Assembly: GCA_963969395.1 (NCBI GenBank)
Contig: OZ017795.1
Coordinates: 28,377,063 to 28,441,062 of the forward strand
Direction: 5' to 3'
DNA from: Pseudoscleropodium purum
Lineage: Eukaryota > Streptophyta > Bryopsida > Hypnales > Brachytheciaceae
Length of the DNA stretch: 64,000 nt
Below are positions 51,701-63,992 of this stretch, piece after piece. The notes beneath the pieces are model-generated. The model saw only the letters and a program-made list of their open reading frames with translations, made no database searches and was not told the origin of the DNA. Both the position numbers and the translations under genes were made by a program. Positions within the stretch are counted from its first letter, which is position 1. Each line of letters starts with the position of its first letter.

Positions 51701-53377
51701 CTTCTACTTATTTGCCTGCCTTGTTAGTGCCTTTTGTCTACCATTACATTCTTCAGTGTCAAATGGTATGTAGTTCACGTAGATAACTTCACAAGTGGCA
51801 ATAAATTCACTTGTCTGTTATTGACAGTATTTGCAGTAGTGGTAAAAAGCATTAATCTAATCTTATTACTCCCTCTGTCTCGAAATAATTTCGTGGTTTC
51901 TAGTGGGAAACTGTGGGAGTACCACGGATTTATTTTGAGACAGAGGGAGTATAATACTTGAGAAGCATACTGACATTCACCACACTTGGCATTCAGTGTC
52001 AATGACTCTCAATACAGTTTTTAGTGTAGTGTTGGGTTTGTAGTCTTCCCGCTTTAGCACTCAAGGCTATAGATCACTAGAATGCTAGTATTGCCACTGG
52101 TCATGTGACCCCCTTTCTGTGCAATTTAGAATCATGTGTGTTGTATTCCAAGACTTGAATTTAAGACCAAGATGAGTCGGGAAGCTTGTATCAAAGCTTG
52201 TTAAACTCAGCATATTAGTATTCGTGTGTTAAAGGAAGTAATGTCCAGGTATCACTGAATCTTGCATTCCCCTTGAATAGCAGGTGTCAGGAGGTGGTTC
52301 CAAGTATGTTAGTGCTCCGATGGGCTGTATCGCTGACTACATTGTTGGTTGGTTTGACAGGTTCTGATGCACCTTCCAATACTGCCCGACCGCCAATTGG
52401 GATATGGGCGCAAAGAGGTCCAGGACTTTCGAAGAGTTCTATGTCACAGGGATTCTCTGCAAGCATGGACACAACAAATATATCGGTCGCCAGCGACACC
52501 ATAGGAGGCACCGTGCATGGTCCTCATCGCGGTGGCTTATTAAGCGGATCGCCAGGCAGCAGCCATCATGGTGATAGAATAAACTTCAGCTTACCTAAAG
52601 CTCCTGGTGTTAGCAGTCTGGCGGATTCTACCGCTGGACTTGATCTAAATCCTAAGGCCCCTGAGCCTTCCCCGCTGCAACAATCCACACCTTCTTCACT
52701 TCCTTGTCACCAGCCTTTTATTCCTCCCCAGGTATCATTTTTTACCTGGGCAAGAATACTCGAATTTTCATATTTCTCACTGAAGGGTTTAAGTACGTTT
52801 GATTTCCTTTTTGAGTGAAGGGAATGTGTGGTTGGTGAGTCTATTGCAATGTGGACATCCAGGGTGTTGAAATACTATGTGTTTTTGTTTCCAGGTTTTA
52901 GTGCCATTATCAATGCAAAAAGACGTGCCCGGGTCTAGTAATAAGTCCAAGAATGGGCGGCCTCCGCGCCCACAGCTCTCAGATGCTGATGAAGGAGTGC
53001 ACAACAACACGGGGACGTTGTCACTACCCGAGGGGAGAGTTCACGGAGGTGGTCTGATGCCCTCGATTTCGGAGAGTCGTGTGCATGGGGGGATCATGTC
53101 TGTGACGATCCCGGATGAGGGGCGAGTTCATGGAGGTAGTGTCATGGCCCTTCTGAATAAAGACCCCACATCGAGATCTCACTCTCCAAACCGATTCAAT
53201 TTCGGGATGGCCAATCCCTCACATAATATGCGGTATCCTTCTCACGGACATCATTCACTTCCAGGGACTTGTGCAGTGGACAATGGTTTGCTACGACCTG
53301 ACTTGAGCCTCGAGAGAAGTAATTCTCTGGGCATCGATGTAGGCCAGTTCTTGGCTACTGGGGTTGATTTAAATTGA
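48727..53377 (+). CDS. HGGG zinc-knuckle repeat protein (plant 'WRKY19-like' family, no WRKY domain)
   Basis: The five exons are 48727-49757, 50472-50771, 50939-51690, 52361-52731 and 52895-53377, totalling 2937 nt (978 residues) with GT-AG introns in agreeing phase. The start is the first ATG (MANSPMTT). Residues 1-318 are Ser/Asn-rich with four LGLG motifs (such as VLGLGQ). Ten repeats follow (about 319-572), each of the form C-x4-C ... C-x3-HGGG-(R/K)-R; repeat 8 carries extra glycines. An eleventh, degenerate repeat (CQWGQE to CAAH) closes the array. The C-terminal half has VHGG motifs (QVHGG, RVHGG three times), an LDLNP motif and ends VDLN. Related plant proteins carry the same array and are often named WRKY19-like because Arabidopsis WRKY19 has similar repeats, but no WRKYGQK occurs here. 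The Cys/His spacing suggests metal binding. Nuclear regulation is inference, and the EAR-like LDLNP hints at repression. Confidence 0.9.
51867..51951. mobile_element. Stowaway-type MITE in intron 3 of the zinc-knuckle gene
   Basis: The element CTCCCTCTGTCTCGAAATAA ... GAGACAGAGGGAG (51869-51949, 81 bp) has terminal inverted repeats of about 20 bp differing at one base. It is flanked by TA on both sides. This matches the Stowaway (Tc1/mariner-derived) MITE hallmark: CTCCCTC termini and a TA target duplication. It lies in the 670-bp intron 51691-52360, away from both splice sites. Confidence 0.9.
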
Positions 53378-54000
53378 CCTTCCTGTCAGCGACGCAGTGG
53401 ACTGGAGTTTCTGGACATTTGACAAGATTGTCGTCAAGATGATTTGAGTAGGGAGATACGGCTATATTTCTTTTATGATTGTAGGGAGCTTCTGCCGGGG
53501 TTGGGACTGTCAGTGGGACGGTTAGGGCTGGGGGTAAGTAGAGTGTTGGTTCCGATTTAATTTGTCCAGGTTGGCAGTGGGAATTATGCCAAGAAAGTCA
53601 GTGATGCCGGGGTGATCATTAGAGGTTTAATACCCTTGTGAAATATTGACCACACGGGTACTATTAACCTCCCCTGGTTAGCAATATCGTTTCTCTGTGT
53701 TATGCTGTTGTAGCTGAGTCCAAAAGCTTGATCTGTGCTGGCATTTTGGTTCACCGTAATATCTTAGTTGTGGTGGTCCGAATGGTGACGCAAGGCAACA
53801 GCAGTGGCTCTGAGTTTGATTTCATCTGGTATCAACTCCATTCTGCAGTGTATTAACAAGGAGATTTACAGGGTAACAGCATTGAGCTGGAGGTGGCCAG
53901 TACCATGTCTCCATGTAGCAGGTTGCAAGTGGACAGAGCAGGTGGGTCTTGTACATTTATCTGGGGTTACTTTGTAACTAGGAAAGAGCTGATATGTGGT
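53378..54000 (+). other. Probable 3' UTR of the zinc-knuckle gene
   Basis: Moderately GC-rich sequence follows the TGA at 53375-53377, with no open frame of note. It grades into AT-rich DNA around 54 kb. The transcript end cannot be placed by eye. Confidence 0.4.
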
Positions 54001-54839
54001 CCTATTTGTAATTTTATGATGGATAAAAAGATTTGATTACATTCTGATGTTCTTGTGGAGTTGAGGACTTTTTCAGACTTTATTTCATCATTTTCATTAT
54101 TTTCATCATTGTCAAACTTGTTGAAGGATTCCTTTTCTGAAGGTTTTCCTTGTTTCATGTGATTATTGGATTATCCCTGTAAGATTTATTCAGGGGCATT
54201 TTTGAAAATGTACCTAAGTTTATGCAGTGCTGGTCATCTAAACGACTTCTGTCACTAGTCTCTCTTAAAGAAGGTCCTCTCCTGTAGCTTTCGTCTATGG
54301 AACCTCTCCTCCCCATCGCTGTTCCCAGGAATGTTGTACTCAAATTTCCTCTCATGTAGCTTTTTAGTGCAAAGCCTCCTTTCCTTTTCAGTTTAGAGCC
54401 AATAACAACAAAGGAGCCATCATTGGCAAAGCTATTTTTTTCTCTTTGAATTGTTGATGTTTTTGTATTTGTTTGTTTTTAGTTGTTGGAATCTTCATTG
54501 CTTTCTATAAAGGTTGGTCATTTCTGCTTACTTGAACATTGCACTATATCCGAGCACAACCCTGAGTGGCTGATGGATGACTTCTAAGATTATGGTATTA
54601 ATGGCTTTTGTTGTTGCCTCAAAAAAAATAAGAATAAAGGTAATTTTTTAATTTTTTAATTCATAAATAATTTAAAAATTCATAACTCTTCACACTATAT
54701 GTCCAAACGCCATGAAACTAAGTCCTTGCATTCTTCCTCATAGAGAGCTTTCTAATGGGACCAAGATTGTAACCAAAGGATGCATGGTCCAAAAGATCTT
54801 ACTAAAACAAATAAACAAATAGTTTCATTTAACCTTGTA

Positions 54840-55130
54840 AAGATGGGCCCATGACCACTAAGTTCTAGCTACACTATCCATTACTTTGTTTGTTGTCATT
54901 TTCCAACTAGATATGCATGAAAATTTTGTATTCATTTTTTAGAGATGAAATCACATGTCTATTGCAAGTTATAGAAGTTTCAACTTTTTTTGGACAGATC
55001 TGAAATTATTGTGAATTTCTTCCAAAAAAATTAAAGAAAATCCATATCAAATATAAAACATGCTCAAAATATCTGAAATTTTCACTGTACATGTACAATG
55101 TAGTGTATAACATCATGGTATAAACCAAAG
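54840..55130 (+). repeat. Dispersed AT-rich repeat family, copy B
   Basis: It shares with copy A the ordered phrases GGGCCCATGACCAC, AGAGATGAAATCACATGT (54941), a segment reading AATCCATATCAAATATAAA, and ACAATGTAGTGTATAACATC. It has the same orientation as copy A. No ORF or terminal repeat is visible. Confidence 0.6.
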
Positions 55131-55734
55131 TTACCATGACATTCTAGAATTAGAAAATAAAGAAACCATGGTTATAGGCCCAAAATTCATATTGCTATAA
55201 AATATTGATATTTAAGATTTTTTTTGAAATTCGTATTAGTAGAAAGTAAAGTGAATAAGCTTCATTTCACTAGTTGGACTCAAATTCAAAAAATACCATT
55301 TTTATGTCTAAAATTCACATCAAGAGTAAATAGCAAGAAATGGTGCAAATACACCATAAGGGTGATTAGTAGATTACTCATCTTCTTTAGAAAAGTCAAT
55401 AAGATCATAATGAGGGACTTTGTTGTATTATTCACAAAAATGTGCTCAAGTTCCTTCCAAATAAATAAATTAGATGAAAAAAATATTTTTTCCATCCTCA
55501 AGTCTTAGCTAAAGTCATCCATTGAAAACTTAGTCTGTACAACAAAGCAAAGGTGTGGGAGTAAGGTATTGATTGTAGAAATGAAGAATGTATCCATTAG
55601 CCCCTAAATTTGATCATTTTTGGCAAAGTATCTAGCTACTAGGTCTTATCTTTTCAAGATTAAGACCTAAAATCTTTTCAAGATTAATTCTATGAATATC
55701 AAGACCAAAAAATGATGAATTCCCTTAAAGATTG

Positions 55735-55915
55735 TAATTTAAAATCCACAGTAATTTAAAATTTGAACAATACATAAAGATTTCATGTATATTTTCAAAA
55801 ACAAATATAAAGATTTCATTCATTTTTTTATGTAAATTGGAAGCATATGGAGAAGAATGTTTGAAGTTGGAAAAAGTGGTTATAGGTGTGTCCATCCAAG
55901 GTTAACCCTAAAATG
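55735..55915 (-). repeat. Dispersed AT-rich repeat family, partial copy E
   Basis: Read on the minus strand it starts AGGGTTAACCTTGGATGG, then ACACACCTATAACCAC and AATGAATGAAATCTTTATA, matching the upstream half of copies C and D. The downstream half is not recognisable and an AAAGATTTCAT phrase is duplicated. Confidence 0.4.
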
Positions 55916-56340
55916 CATGAGCAACCATTTTGTGGTTGATTGTCAAACAATGCCATAATTTACTCAAAACGAATGAATTTCATCTAACTTTTTTTTGTAA
56001 GTGTTTCTTCAATGTATGTAAAACTCTTGTGGTGGAAAGCTCCAAATTGAAGAACTAGAGAAGACAATGCCAAATCCATGGATTATAAAAGATAGTGTAC
56101 TTAACTAGTAATTTGTAGTAAATTCTAGTATAATTAATTACTACCAACTTGCTCTTCATTTTTATTTTCACTATTAAAATGAAGATTTTTTGAATTTAAA
56201 CCCAACTAATGAAACAAAGCTTATTAAATATAGTTTCTACTCCAATTTTAAAATTCCCAAAGTTCAATATTTTATAAGCATTTAAATTTTGGATAGATTA
56301 GCATACTCTATTGATTTCCAAATTATAGACCTAAGAATTT

Positions 56341-56640
56341 GGTTTACATCATGATGCTCTACACTATAATGTACACCTATAGAGAAGTTGTGAGATTTTT
56401 AAAATTTATTTTTTATTAGATATGATTTTTCAATTCTTCTTAAAAGATTTATAATAATTTCAAATGTTTAGTAAAACTTTGAAAATTTTGTGACTTATAA
56501 GCAACATGTGATTGAATCTCTAAAAAAATAAAACATTTCATTCAAATTTAGTTACAAATGAACCATGCAAATTCATGGATTTTGAAGTTTGACTATATAG
56601 TCATAGGGTTTGTCCTTTCAGAATTAACCTTGAAAAGACA
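56341..56640 (-). repeat. Dispersed AT-rich repeat family, copy C
   Basis: On the minus strand it reads AAGGTTAATTCTGAAAGGAC, ACCCTATGACTATATAG, AGAGATTCAATCACATGTTG, then TGTACATTATAGTGTAG and ATCATGATGTAAACC. This is the order seen in copies A and B, inverted. Confidence 0.6.
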
Positions 56641-57853
56641 AGATCTATCATCAAGGTCATTTGTCAAAAATGATCCATCACCCACTTTTTGTACCAATCG
56701 TCTTTACATGGCTAATCCTATAGGGATGCTATGGATGTTTTTTTGACCTTTAGATGACTTTTGGTAAAAGTATAGAATGGAAAAAAAATCTTTTCATCCA
56801 ATTTTTAGGGAGGGGGGGGGGCTATTTAACCACTAATGACCTAAGCAATCATTTTCTAGTTGTTGATTTTCTTAAAAAAAATTCTCATTCTCAAGTTTTG
56901 ATTTTTTTTAAATAGAAATTATTTTTAGAAAGAAAATTGCATTAAAAATCCATTTGCAATAGTTTCATCAAATTTTGAATTAAACTCTACCTTTCAAAAA
57001 AATTTGAAGGTTAGGGGTGTAGTGAACCACAAAAAGGGTAGATCCAAAGAATTCAAGGAGAAGACAAGTTTTACATTCTTTTGTTCTTATAAACACTATT
57101 CTCATTTCAATGGCCACCTTGCACTACAAACTCTACCATGAATTGAAAAAAGCTTGGAATGTTGTGAAAGTATACATGTACATTTTAAACTTTCTTATCT
57201 TTCATTGAGCACAAAAAAGCATCATTTCAAAATATTCTCACAACATGTGCTTATTGAAAGTGCACTTGCATATCTATTGAATCTATTTAAACTTCAAACT
57301 TAAATATCTCCTATATTTTTGAGGTTGAATAATTTGAATTTTTTTGAGGTGCTCACTCTTATTGTGAACTTCAAGATCCTATGGTTACATTCTATGTGAT
57401 TTCAAGAAAATATGAGCAAACTAATTATTTAAGTTCATTGCAATTTGGGCCCATTTTCACATGTTTTTTGGAGGGCCTAGAGGGCCTATTCAAGCTTGTT
57501 TTTGGCAATGTTCCCTAGCAGTTTAGCCACATCAAATAGCTCCTACAAGGCACTTCCTAAAATCTAGAAATCCAATGGAACCCAAGGAAACTTGTAGCCC
57601 TCCAACTCTTCAAGGGGGCTGAAAAATATCTAATGGAAAGTACACCCTCCTTAAAAGTCATTAGGAGTCAAATGCATTTTCAGTGAAGAGTGTTAGATAT
57701 TCCCTAATTATTGCATATATTGATTTTTCAAAAGAAGATGTTAATAAATTTGAGAAAATTTGAAAATTCAACTATTTATTGGAATTTGAACTTTAGGCCT
57801 ATAAGCACAATATTCTCATTTTATATATTTATAGTTATATGATAACTTTAGTT

Positions 57854-58150
57854 TGCATCATAATTTTTCACACCACAAAATACACCAACACTCAAAATTT
57901 CAGAATTTTTTAGCATATTTTGTGTTTGTTATGAATTTTTCTGCACTTTTTCTTTAAAAATTCACAATAATTTCAAATTTTCACAAAAAAATCTGAAATT
58001 CTTAGAACTTATAGAAGACATGGGATTTCATCTCCGAAAACTAAATATAAAAAGTTTCATTCATATATAGTTTTTAAATGGTAGCAAACGAAGAAAAGGA
58101 TTATGAAGCTTAAATTTGTAGTCATAGGCCTATTGTGTGGGAGTTAACTT
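57854..58150 (-). repeat. Dispersed AT-rich repeat family, copy D
   Basis: On the minus strand it reads AAGTTAACTCCCACACAATA, GGCCTATGACTAC, GAGATGAAATCCCATGT, then GGTGTATTTTGTGGTGTG and ATTATGATGCAAAC, in the order of the other copies. Confidence 0.55.
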
Positions 58151-58524
58151 ATAAAAGAGGCATAGGAGTAGACATTTCAAAACACTATCTAATCACCACA
58201 TTGAAGGCAAGAAGGCTTGTCAAAAAATAAGTGGACATAGCAAAAAGATATCAAAATTGTGACTTGACACTAAAATACTATTGTATCACAAGCTTCCAAA
58301 GTTTGCCCAACTTTTCTTAGCCCTAAAAGGTTCATTGTCCCCACAAAGAACAATGAATTTTGAATAGGCTCCTTTATTCTCAATTATTGTCTTAATTTTT
58401 TGAAACTTATTCTTAAGATAGAAAAATACAAAAGTAATTTTTATTTCAATTGGTACCCAGGAACAAAAGTTACACTATCTTAAGTACAATTTCATCTCAC
58501 TTGCAACAAAGAAATTCACCAAAA

Positions 58525-58770
58525 CTTGAAATAAAAATTTTTAAAAATTATTTTTTATAGATTATATTTTTGTCTACTTAGTAAATTTTGATTCATTCCA
58601 TTTGGATTAGTGTTGTGAAAATTATTGAGCATCTTGTTTTCCATATAGTCATAGCATCTTTTTGAAAAAATAGCATATTAGATCATTTTCAAACTCAATT
58701 TCCATAATTTTTCAAAAAGAGAAGTTCCATCCGGACTAATTTTTTTACTAGAACAATCTCACCACGAGAA
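58525..58770 (+). repeat. Diverged dispersed repeat, partner of 10060-10395
   Basis: It contains AGATTATATTTTTGTCTAC, CATTTGGATTAGTG, GAGCATCTTGTTTT and AACAATCTCACCA in the same order as the 10-kb copy. The 77-bp unit occurs once here, so the single-unit form is probably ancestral. Confidence 0.5.
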
Positions 58771-59034
58771 TTAATTTGTTTTGAATCCATTTTAACAATT
58801 TAGTTGTTCTTTCAATCTTCTATCTAATAATTTTTTAAAGTATATTATTTCTTTTTTAAACTTTTTTTTCCCAAACCCTCATCTCAATTCTTCCTAATAA
58901 AAGTTTTTTCCTTCAAACTCCAAAGTGCAAAAGATTAAAGTTAAATAAGTTAAAGAAGATTCAATGTCTTATTATCTAATCACAAAGTCCAAAAAATCTT
59001 GTTCTCTTCACTTAAAGTAAATACCTCACAATCT

Positions 59035-59158
59035 ACATAATTAAAGTTTACAAAATTTCTTCCATACATTCTTACACTTATGTAGTGGAACATCTCACAT
59101 AATTAAAGTTTACAAAATTTCTTCTATACACTCTTACACTCATGTAGTGGAACATCTC
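59035..59158 (+). repeat. 62-bp direct tandem duplication
   Basis: 59035-59096 and 59097-59158 are adjacent copies of a 62-bp unit, from ACATAATTAAAGTTTACAAA to ATGTAGTGGAACATCTC, with a few substitutions. No coding content is seen. Confidence 0.85.
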
Positions 59159-59672
59159 ACACATAGATATGCAAAAGAAAACATTTGGCTAAGTTTTCTA
59201 CTCTTTGCAATAGAAATGGCAATTTTGAGTGTTTTTTCGATGAAAAAAAGGACGAGGTCCTTTCGGGGTTAAAAGAGGACATGATCCTGACTCACTGAAA
59301 TTACTTTCAAAACATAATTGAATGTTTCAATATTTCCAACCAAGGAAACATGATACAATATTTTCCAATCGGGCATGACCCTGCGATTTGGCAACGTCAA
59401 AAATCTTCCTTTCCCTGCTCTGATACTCGTTGCTTGAATATCCAAGTAGCAATGCGAACCACGATGTAGACAAGCTACTCATGCAATCAATGCGATTGAC
59501 AGTGGAGGCCTAGGAAAGGAAGGCAGCTGGTAAGATCTAAACTGTGCAATCTTCAACTCAATTTCGCATGCACATCTATCTTTAGCGCATAAACTCATCT
59601 GATACCTGTACAAGTTTCATACAAAAATGCTACCGTCTATTCACCTGCAGCTCTGGTCCACCATGCCAGATA

Positions 59673-62600
59673 TCATACAGGTCTATCCCAGCTCGTCTCA
59701 GATGTAGCCAAGTTGCCATAATAGACTTCAGAAGATTCTGCATCCCAAAAGGCCTGCCACCAGTGGACGATTGCCACTAACGTTAGACATAATAAAGCTC
59801 AGTACTCATTAAAATTCGAAATCTCATTACGCGTATACCATCCTTCGTTTATAGCAGGACACAAGGCAGAACATTACATAGCCTCTTCCAAACAATCTGG
59901 TAACAAATAGAAGCTTGTAGTTCTATTACTGTAAAACGCATCCAAATTAATAATAGCAACGTGGACAGCTGACGACAGTTTCAAAATCGAAAAAATATGA
60001 AACTATTACACAATTAGAGTGAAAAATGTTGAGTACCTGCCAACCAGGAGGTAAGTCCTTGGTGAGTTCTTTTAAATCTGGCTTCTTCGGAGGTGTAGCG
60101 CTGGCAACTACTTTATCTGTATCAAGGTTAGATTCATCTGAAGCATGCGTTGGATCATTCTTTAGCTCCTCTGACTTGGCATCCTTTTCCTGTTTCGCAG
60201 CCAGTTTGCTTGCCTCTTTCTTGGCCCTTTTAACCCGCTCTCTCCTGAAGACACGAAAATCCAACATTTAGTAATTGAACATACCACCTAATTCCAATGC
60301 TTTGAGAGCATGCAATGATCACAAACAAAGACATATACACATGAATATGATACATAGTTGTCTAGAGAATCAAAACGTAGGTTAGAACATCGAGTATCCA
60401 ACTTTGTAACGCGAAGGAAGATACCTCAAACAATTGCAACATAACCGAAAAATACAGGCTTCATTGATGACAAAAGCAAATCCACATAATACGTAGTCTG
60501 GCATACCAGTCCAAAGTCCCAAGAGGTTGGAAATTTGCGTTCTCTAAAGCTCCACCACTAGCAAGAGTCTGGTGTCTCCATTCATCTATTTCTTTCTGTC
60601 GCTTCTTTTCCAAAGCTTCAACATCAAATAGGTCTTTATCTTCTTCTTCTTCGTCGCTAGAATGTAGCTCCTCCTGTGCTGCTAACCACTATAACATCAA
60701 AATACCATCACGAGGTCAGAACCTTCTCACAAACTAGAATGACCCAAAAAATGAGCCAATGCTTTCTCCAAAACCCAAAGACAGCGATACGCCAAAAGGA
60801 ATACAGTACTACAAGCGGACAATCAGAATATCAAATACAGATACAAAAAGAACAATTAAAGTAACATGAATTTGTATGGAATATACCTTGTTAACTAGTG
60901 ACGAAACCTTCTTGTTTGACATCAGCGATGCTCCAACTGCCGTACTATGAGACCTTTTCTTGTTACGAACTAGTGCAGGGCAACCAATGCAAAAGTAAGC
61001 ACAACTACGAATAACATCAGAAATTCTGCCAAACAGTAGTTAGAGGCTGGCCCAAATAAGGTCCACATAGAATATTGAAACGGAAGATTAGGTCTCACCT
61101 CTATTACTTTTCTTTGTGGTTGTTTCAGCTGCCCCTGCATTCACCACCGAAGGAGGAAAAGCATTGCCATTTATATGGATTGAGGCAGTATCAACATCCG
61201 CCGCACCAAACCTAGAACTGTCCGCCTCTTGTCTTTCACTACCAGTAACTTCATGGCTTGACTGGTTGGTCCCTACTGGATAATAAATTGTTGAAGACCC
61301 CACAGGTGCCGAGTGAGGATCTACAGTACTTGTATCTGGTGCGGAAGCTAGAGGAAGCTCATCCTCGTCGGGAGGTGGAGGAGGAGGGGCTTCTTGATCT
61401 GGCAAAGGAGGTGGAGCCCATTCTTCTTCCGGAGGGGGTGGAGGAACCCATGAATCAGCTGGGGGCAAAGGAAAAGAGGACGGTACGGCAGGGAAAACTG
61501 GCTCCACACTAGGGAATAGTGGTGCACTAGGAAACAAAGGTGCTTCAGGTAATGAGTTGAGTGATTTAGTAGGAGGTTGAGATTCTACATGTCCGTAAGA
61601 GCCGAGTGGTGGTAATGTTTGAGTAGATATGTACACCAATGGCTGAGGTACAATAGCCTCATATAGGACGGGCACTGGCATAGCACCGAGCGCGTCATGG
61701 TCTATAGTTCTCGCCGCAGCAGAAGTACTAACAATGTTTTCATCCTCAGGTTCCATATCCAAATCCATGTCGACATCCATATCTATAACGCAGTCCACAG
61801 ATCAAAATTCATTATATGTCACCTGAGCAAACTAAACATTATTTACTACATGCCGAATCAACTCCATATCATTATATATGCAATTCAGAAAGAACTGTTG
61901 AATCTCACAACTGTAAGAAACGTAAAGAAAACAGCAATCTCACCGCAGTCGCTATAAATACTGTACATCAATCAGCACGTTCATCCAAAACATGCAGTAT
62001 AAATACCTTCATCTTCACTTCTTAATTGAGGTGTAGATTTAAAACTTCTTTCAACATCTGCTCCAGGCTGTTGGTTAGTACCCTGGGTTCCATGCACGTC
62101 AGCTTCAGGTCTCGATCTGTGACTCCCATCCGCAACACTGCTTGTAACCGTCTGCTGCTCAGCCTCCAATGACGATGCAGCTTCTTCAACGAGTAACAGA
62201 GCTTCCAACCTTGTAATTTGAGAGTCCATATGTTCCCAAAACCGATCCTCCACAAAATCATGCATCGCCATGGCTTTGCAGTCGGAAAGTCTTACGTCTA
62301 ATTCAACGGCAAGACGAACCTTTAACGACAAGCAACGCAACGCTTCACTGCAAACAAAAACCAATAACCATTAATAACATGGGGGTTTAAAAAATTGTGA
62401 TATTCCAGTTAAGAATGTATGACGTACTCATATCTGTTAGTCAATAGAAGCATAGGCAACATTAGGCAACAAAAGAAATAAAGAGACTCAGAAATCTTCC
62501 GTCCATATTCAGTCCAAGAAGTGAAACATAATTTTTTTGTAGTCAGTAACAAACATAAACGCTCAAAACTTGCATCCAAACCCCTTACCCAGCTAACGTT

Positions 62601-63992
62601 TTGAACTTGCGCGCCAAAACTTCACCCCGCTCTAACATGCGATGATAATCGTATAGCTTCGGTTGCTCAGGAATATTCCTCGGATCTGAATTTTCCGAAC
62701 CAGTAGCATCTGCTCGATCAACAGGAGTAGAATGATCTTCAATAACTCCAGAAATGTAAGATTCAGCTGCAAGGTCTTCAGCACCATCGCCATTTTCAAC
62801 AGTGTGCAATGCCATGCTCGCTTCGACTTGACATGATTCTCCGGCGACATGCTCTACGACAGCTGCACTTAAAGTGGCTTCTGGTTCGCTCAGTATCTCT
62901 AGATTGCTCTTTAATGCATCACCCAAATGACTGTCTATCATTTTAAAACCCTCATCAGTCTTTAAACAATCATCACTCTGCTTTCCATCATCAGAGTCAC
63001 GACCAGCATCTTGCATTCCCGCATGCTCTAAACTCATCGCCTCAGATCCAACATCCTTCAACTGACCACATTCAACGAAGTCTACCACATCTCTCTCTTC
63101 GGAGGCCGTATTATTCTTCGCCTCTTGCTGTACAGCAGAATTTATCGTAGAAACAGCCTCCTGAGACAAGGCCTCGTGAGCTGGATCACTTCCTGAATGT
63201 AGATCCTCAAGTGGACGCTTGCTGTCCTTTTTAAGTCCATCTTGAAGATTACTCCCTTTTAAAACTTCACTCTCATAAGATGCATAAGCTGCAGGCTTCT
63301 CCCATGTTGTTTCACCGGTAACCTTGTTCCAGTAGTAATACTCAGAAGTCTCTTTATGCAAAACTGATTCCCACTCGCATAATAGTTCCATCTCTTTCGT
63401 GTCCACCTCTGCAAAAGGACCCGGTCCAAAGAAAACGCAAAAATAAATACATATTATTAATTCAGGTGCACTCACATGCAACTATGTTAACAAACAGAGA
63501 AGGAAAGGTATTCATACAAACATACGTTTAGGGTCTACGTGACACGTCACTCCAAAACCTCAAATCCACCCTTCTGTGTTACGGAAATCTTTGTACCTTG
63601 TGGAAGACTGGCTTGTTTGGCACCTTCAGACTCCGTTTCATCTTCATGATGAGTAATCTCATCCTTCAAAAGACCGCTCGTTTCTAGGTCAGCAAGAAAA
63701 TTGGCCACCTTCAAAACAAAAACACGAATGTCAAACTAAGCCATACGTTATTTATTTTTGTTAAGAATCTAACCGGAGAAAAAGACACTGACTGCGTTGC
63801 GCCATAAGTCCTAGCATTGATGAAACCGATTTAACAGTAGGAAGCACATTAAATGCTCGCATAGGGTACCTGCTCATCCACTTGACCCGTAACAGCGACA
63901 GCAGGAAAACCTCCACTCGAGCCATTTGCGAGCGCTTTCTCTTCTTCTTCGTCTTCATCACTATATTGACCCAAAAGTGACAGTGGGTTCAC
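59673..63992 (-). CDS. FNBP4-like protein with two WW domains (5' partial)
   Basis: The nine exons in the window, minus strand, are 63992-63870, 63708-63597, 63408-62589, 62347-62007, 61782-61099, 60969-60887, 60688-60507, 60244-60037 and 59753-59673. They sum to 2634 nt (877 residues) with consistent phases. The first exon here opens at an acceptor at the window edge, so the N-terminus lies beyond 64000. It encodes NPLSLLGQYSDEDEEEE, a formin-binding-protein-4 type start motif. WW domain 1 (63373-63293) has CEWESVL, YYYWNKVTGETTWEKP. A Met/Asp stretch and a proline-rich block (PPPPPEEEWAPPPLPDQ; about 61360-61455) follow, then acidic DEEEED, a conserved KKRQKEIDEWRHQ to NFQPLG segment and RERVKRAKKEA. 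WW domain 2 is split by the last intron (DLPPGWQ, then AFWDAESSEVYYGN, ending SWDRPV). WW proteins of this kind bind proline-rich ligands in splicing factors or formins. The role in plants is inference. Confidence 0.88.

Larger units (their letters stand above)
54001..59672. other. AT-rich intergenic DNA with clustered repeats
   Basis: No gene is supportable here. At least four copies of one dispersed repeat family lie between 54.8 and 58.2 kb, with a second dispersed repeat at 58.5-58.8 kb and a tandem duplication near 59.1 kb. Open frames such as 55224-55508 fall within or beside these repeats and look like chance frames. Confidence 0.55.
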
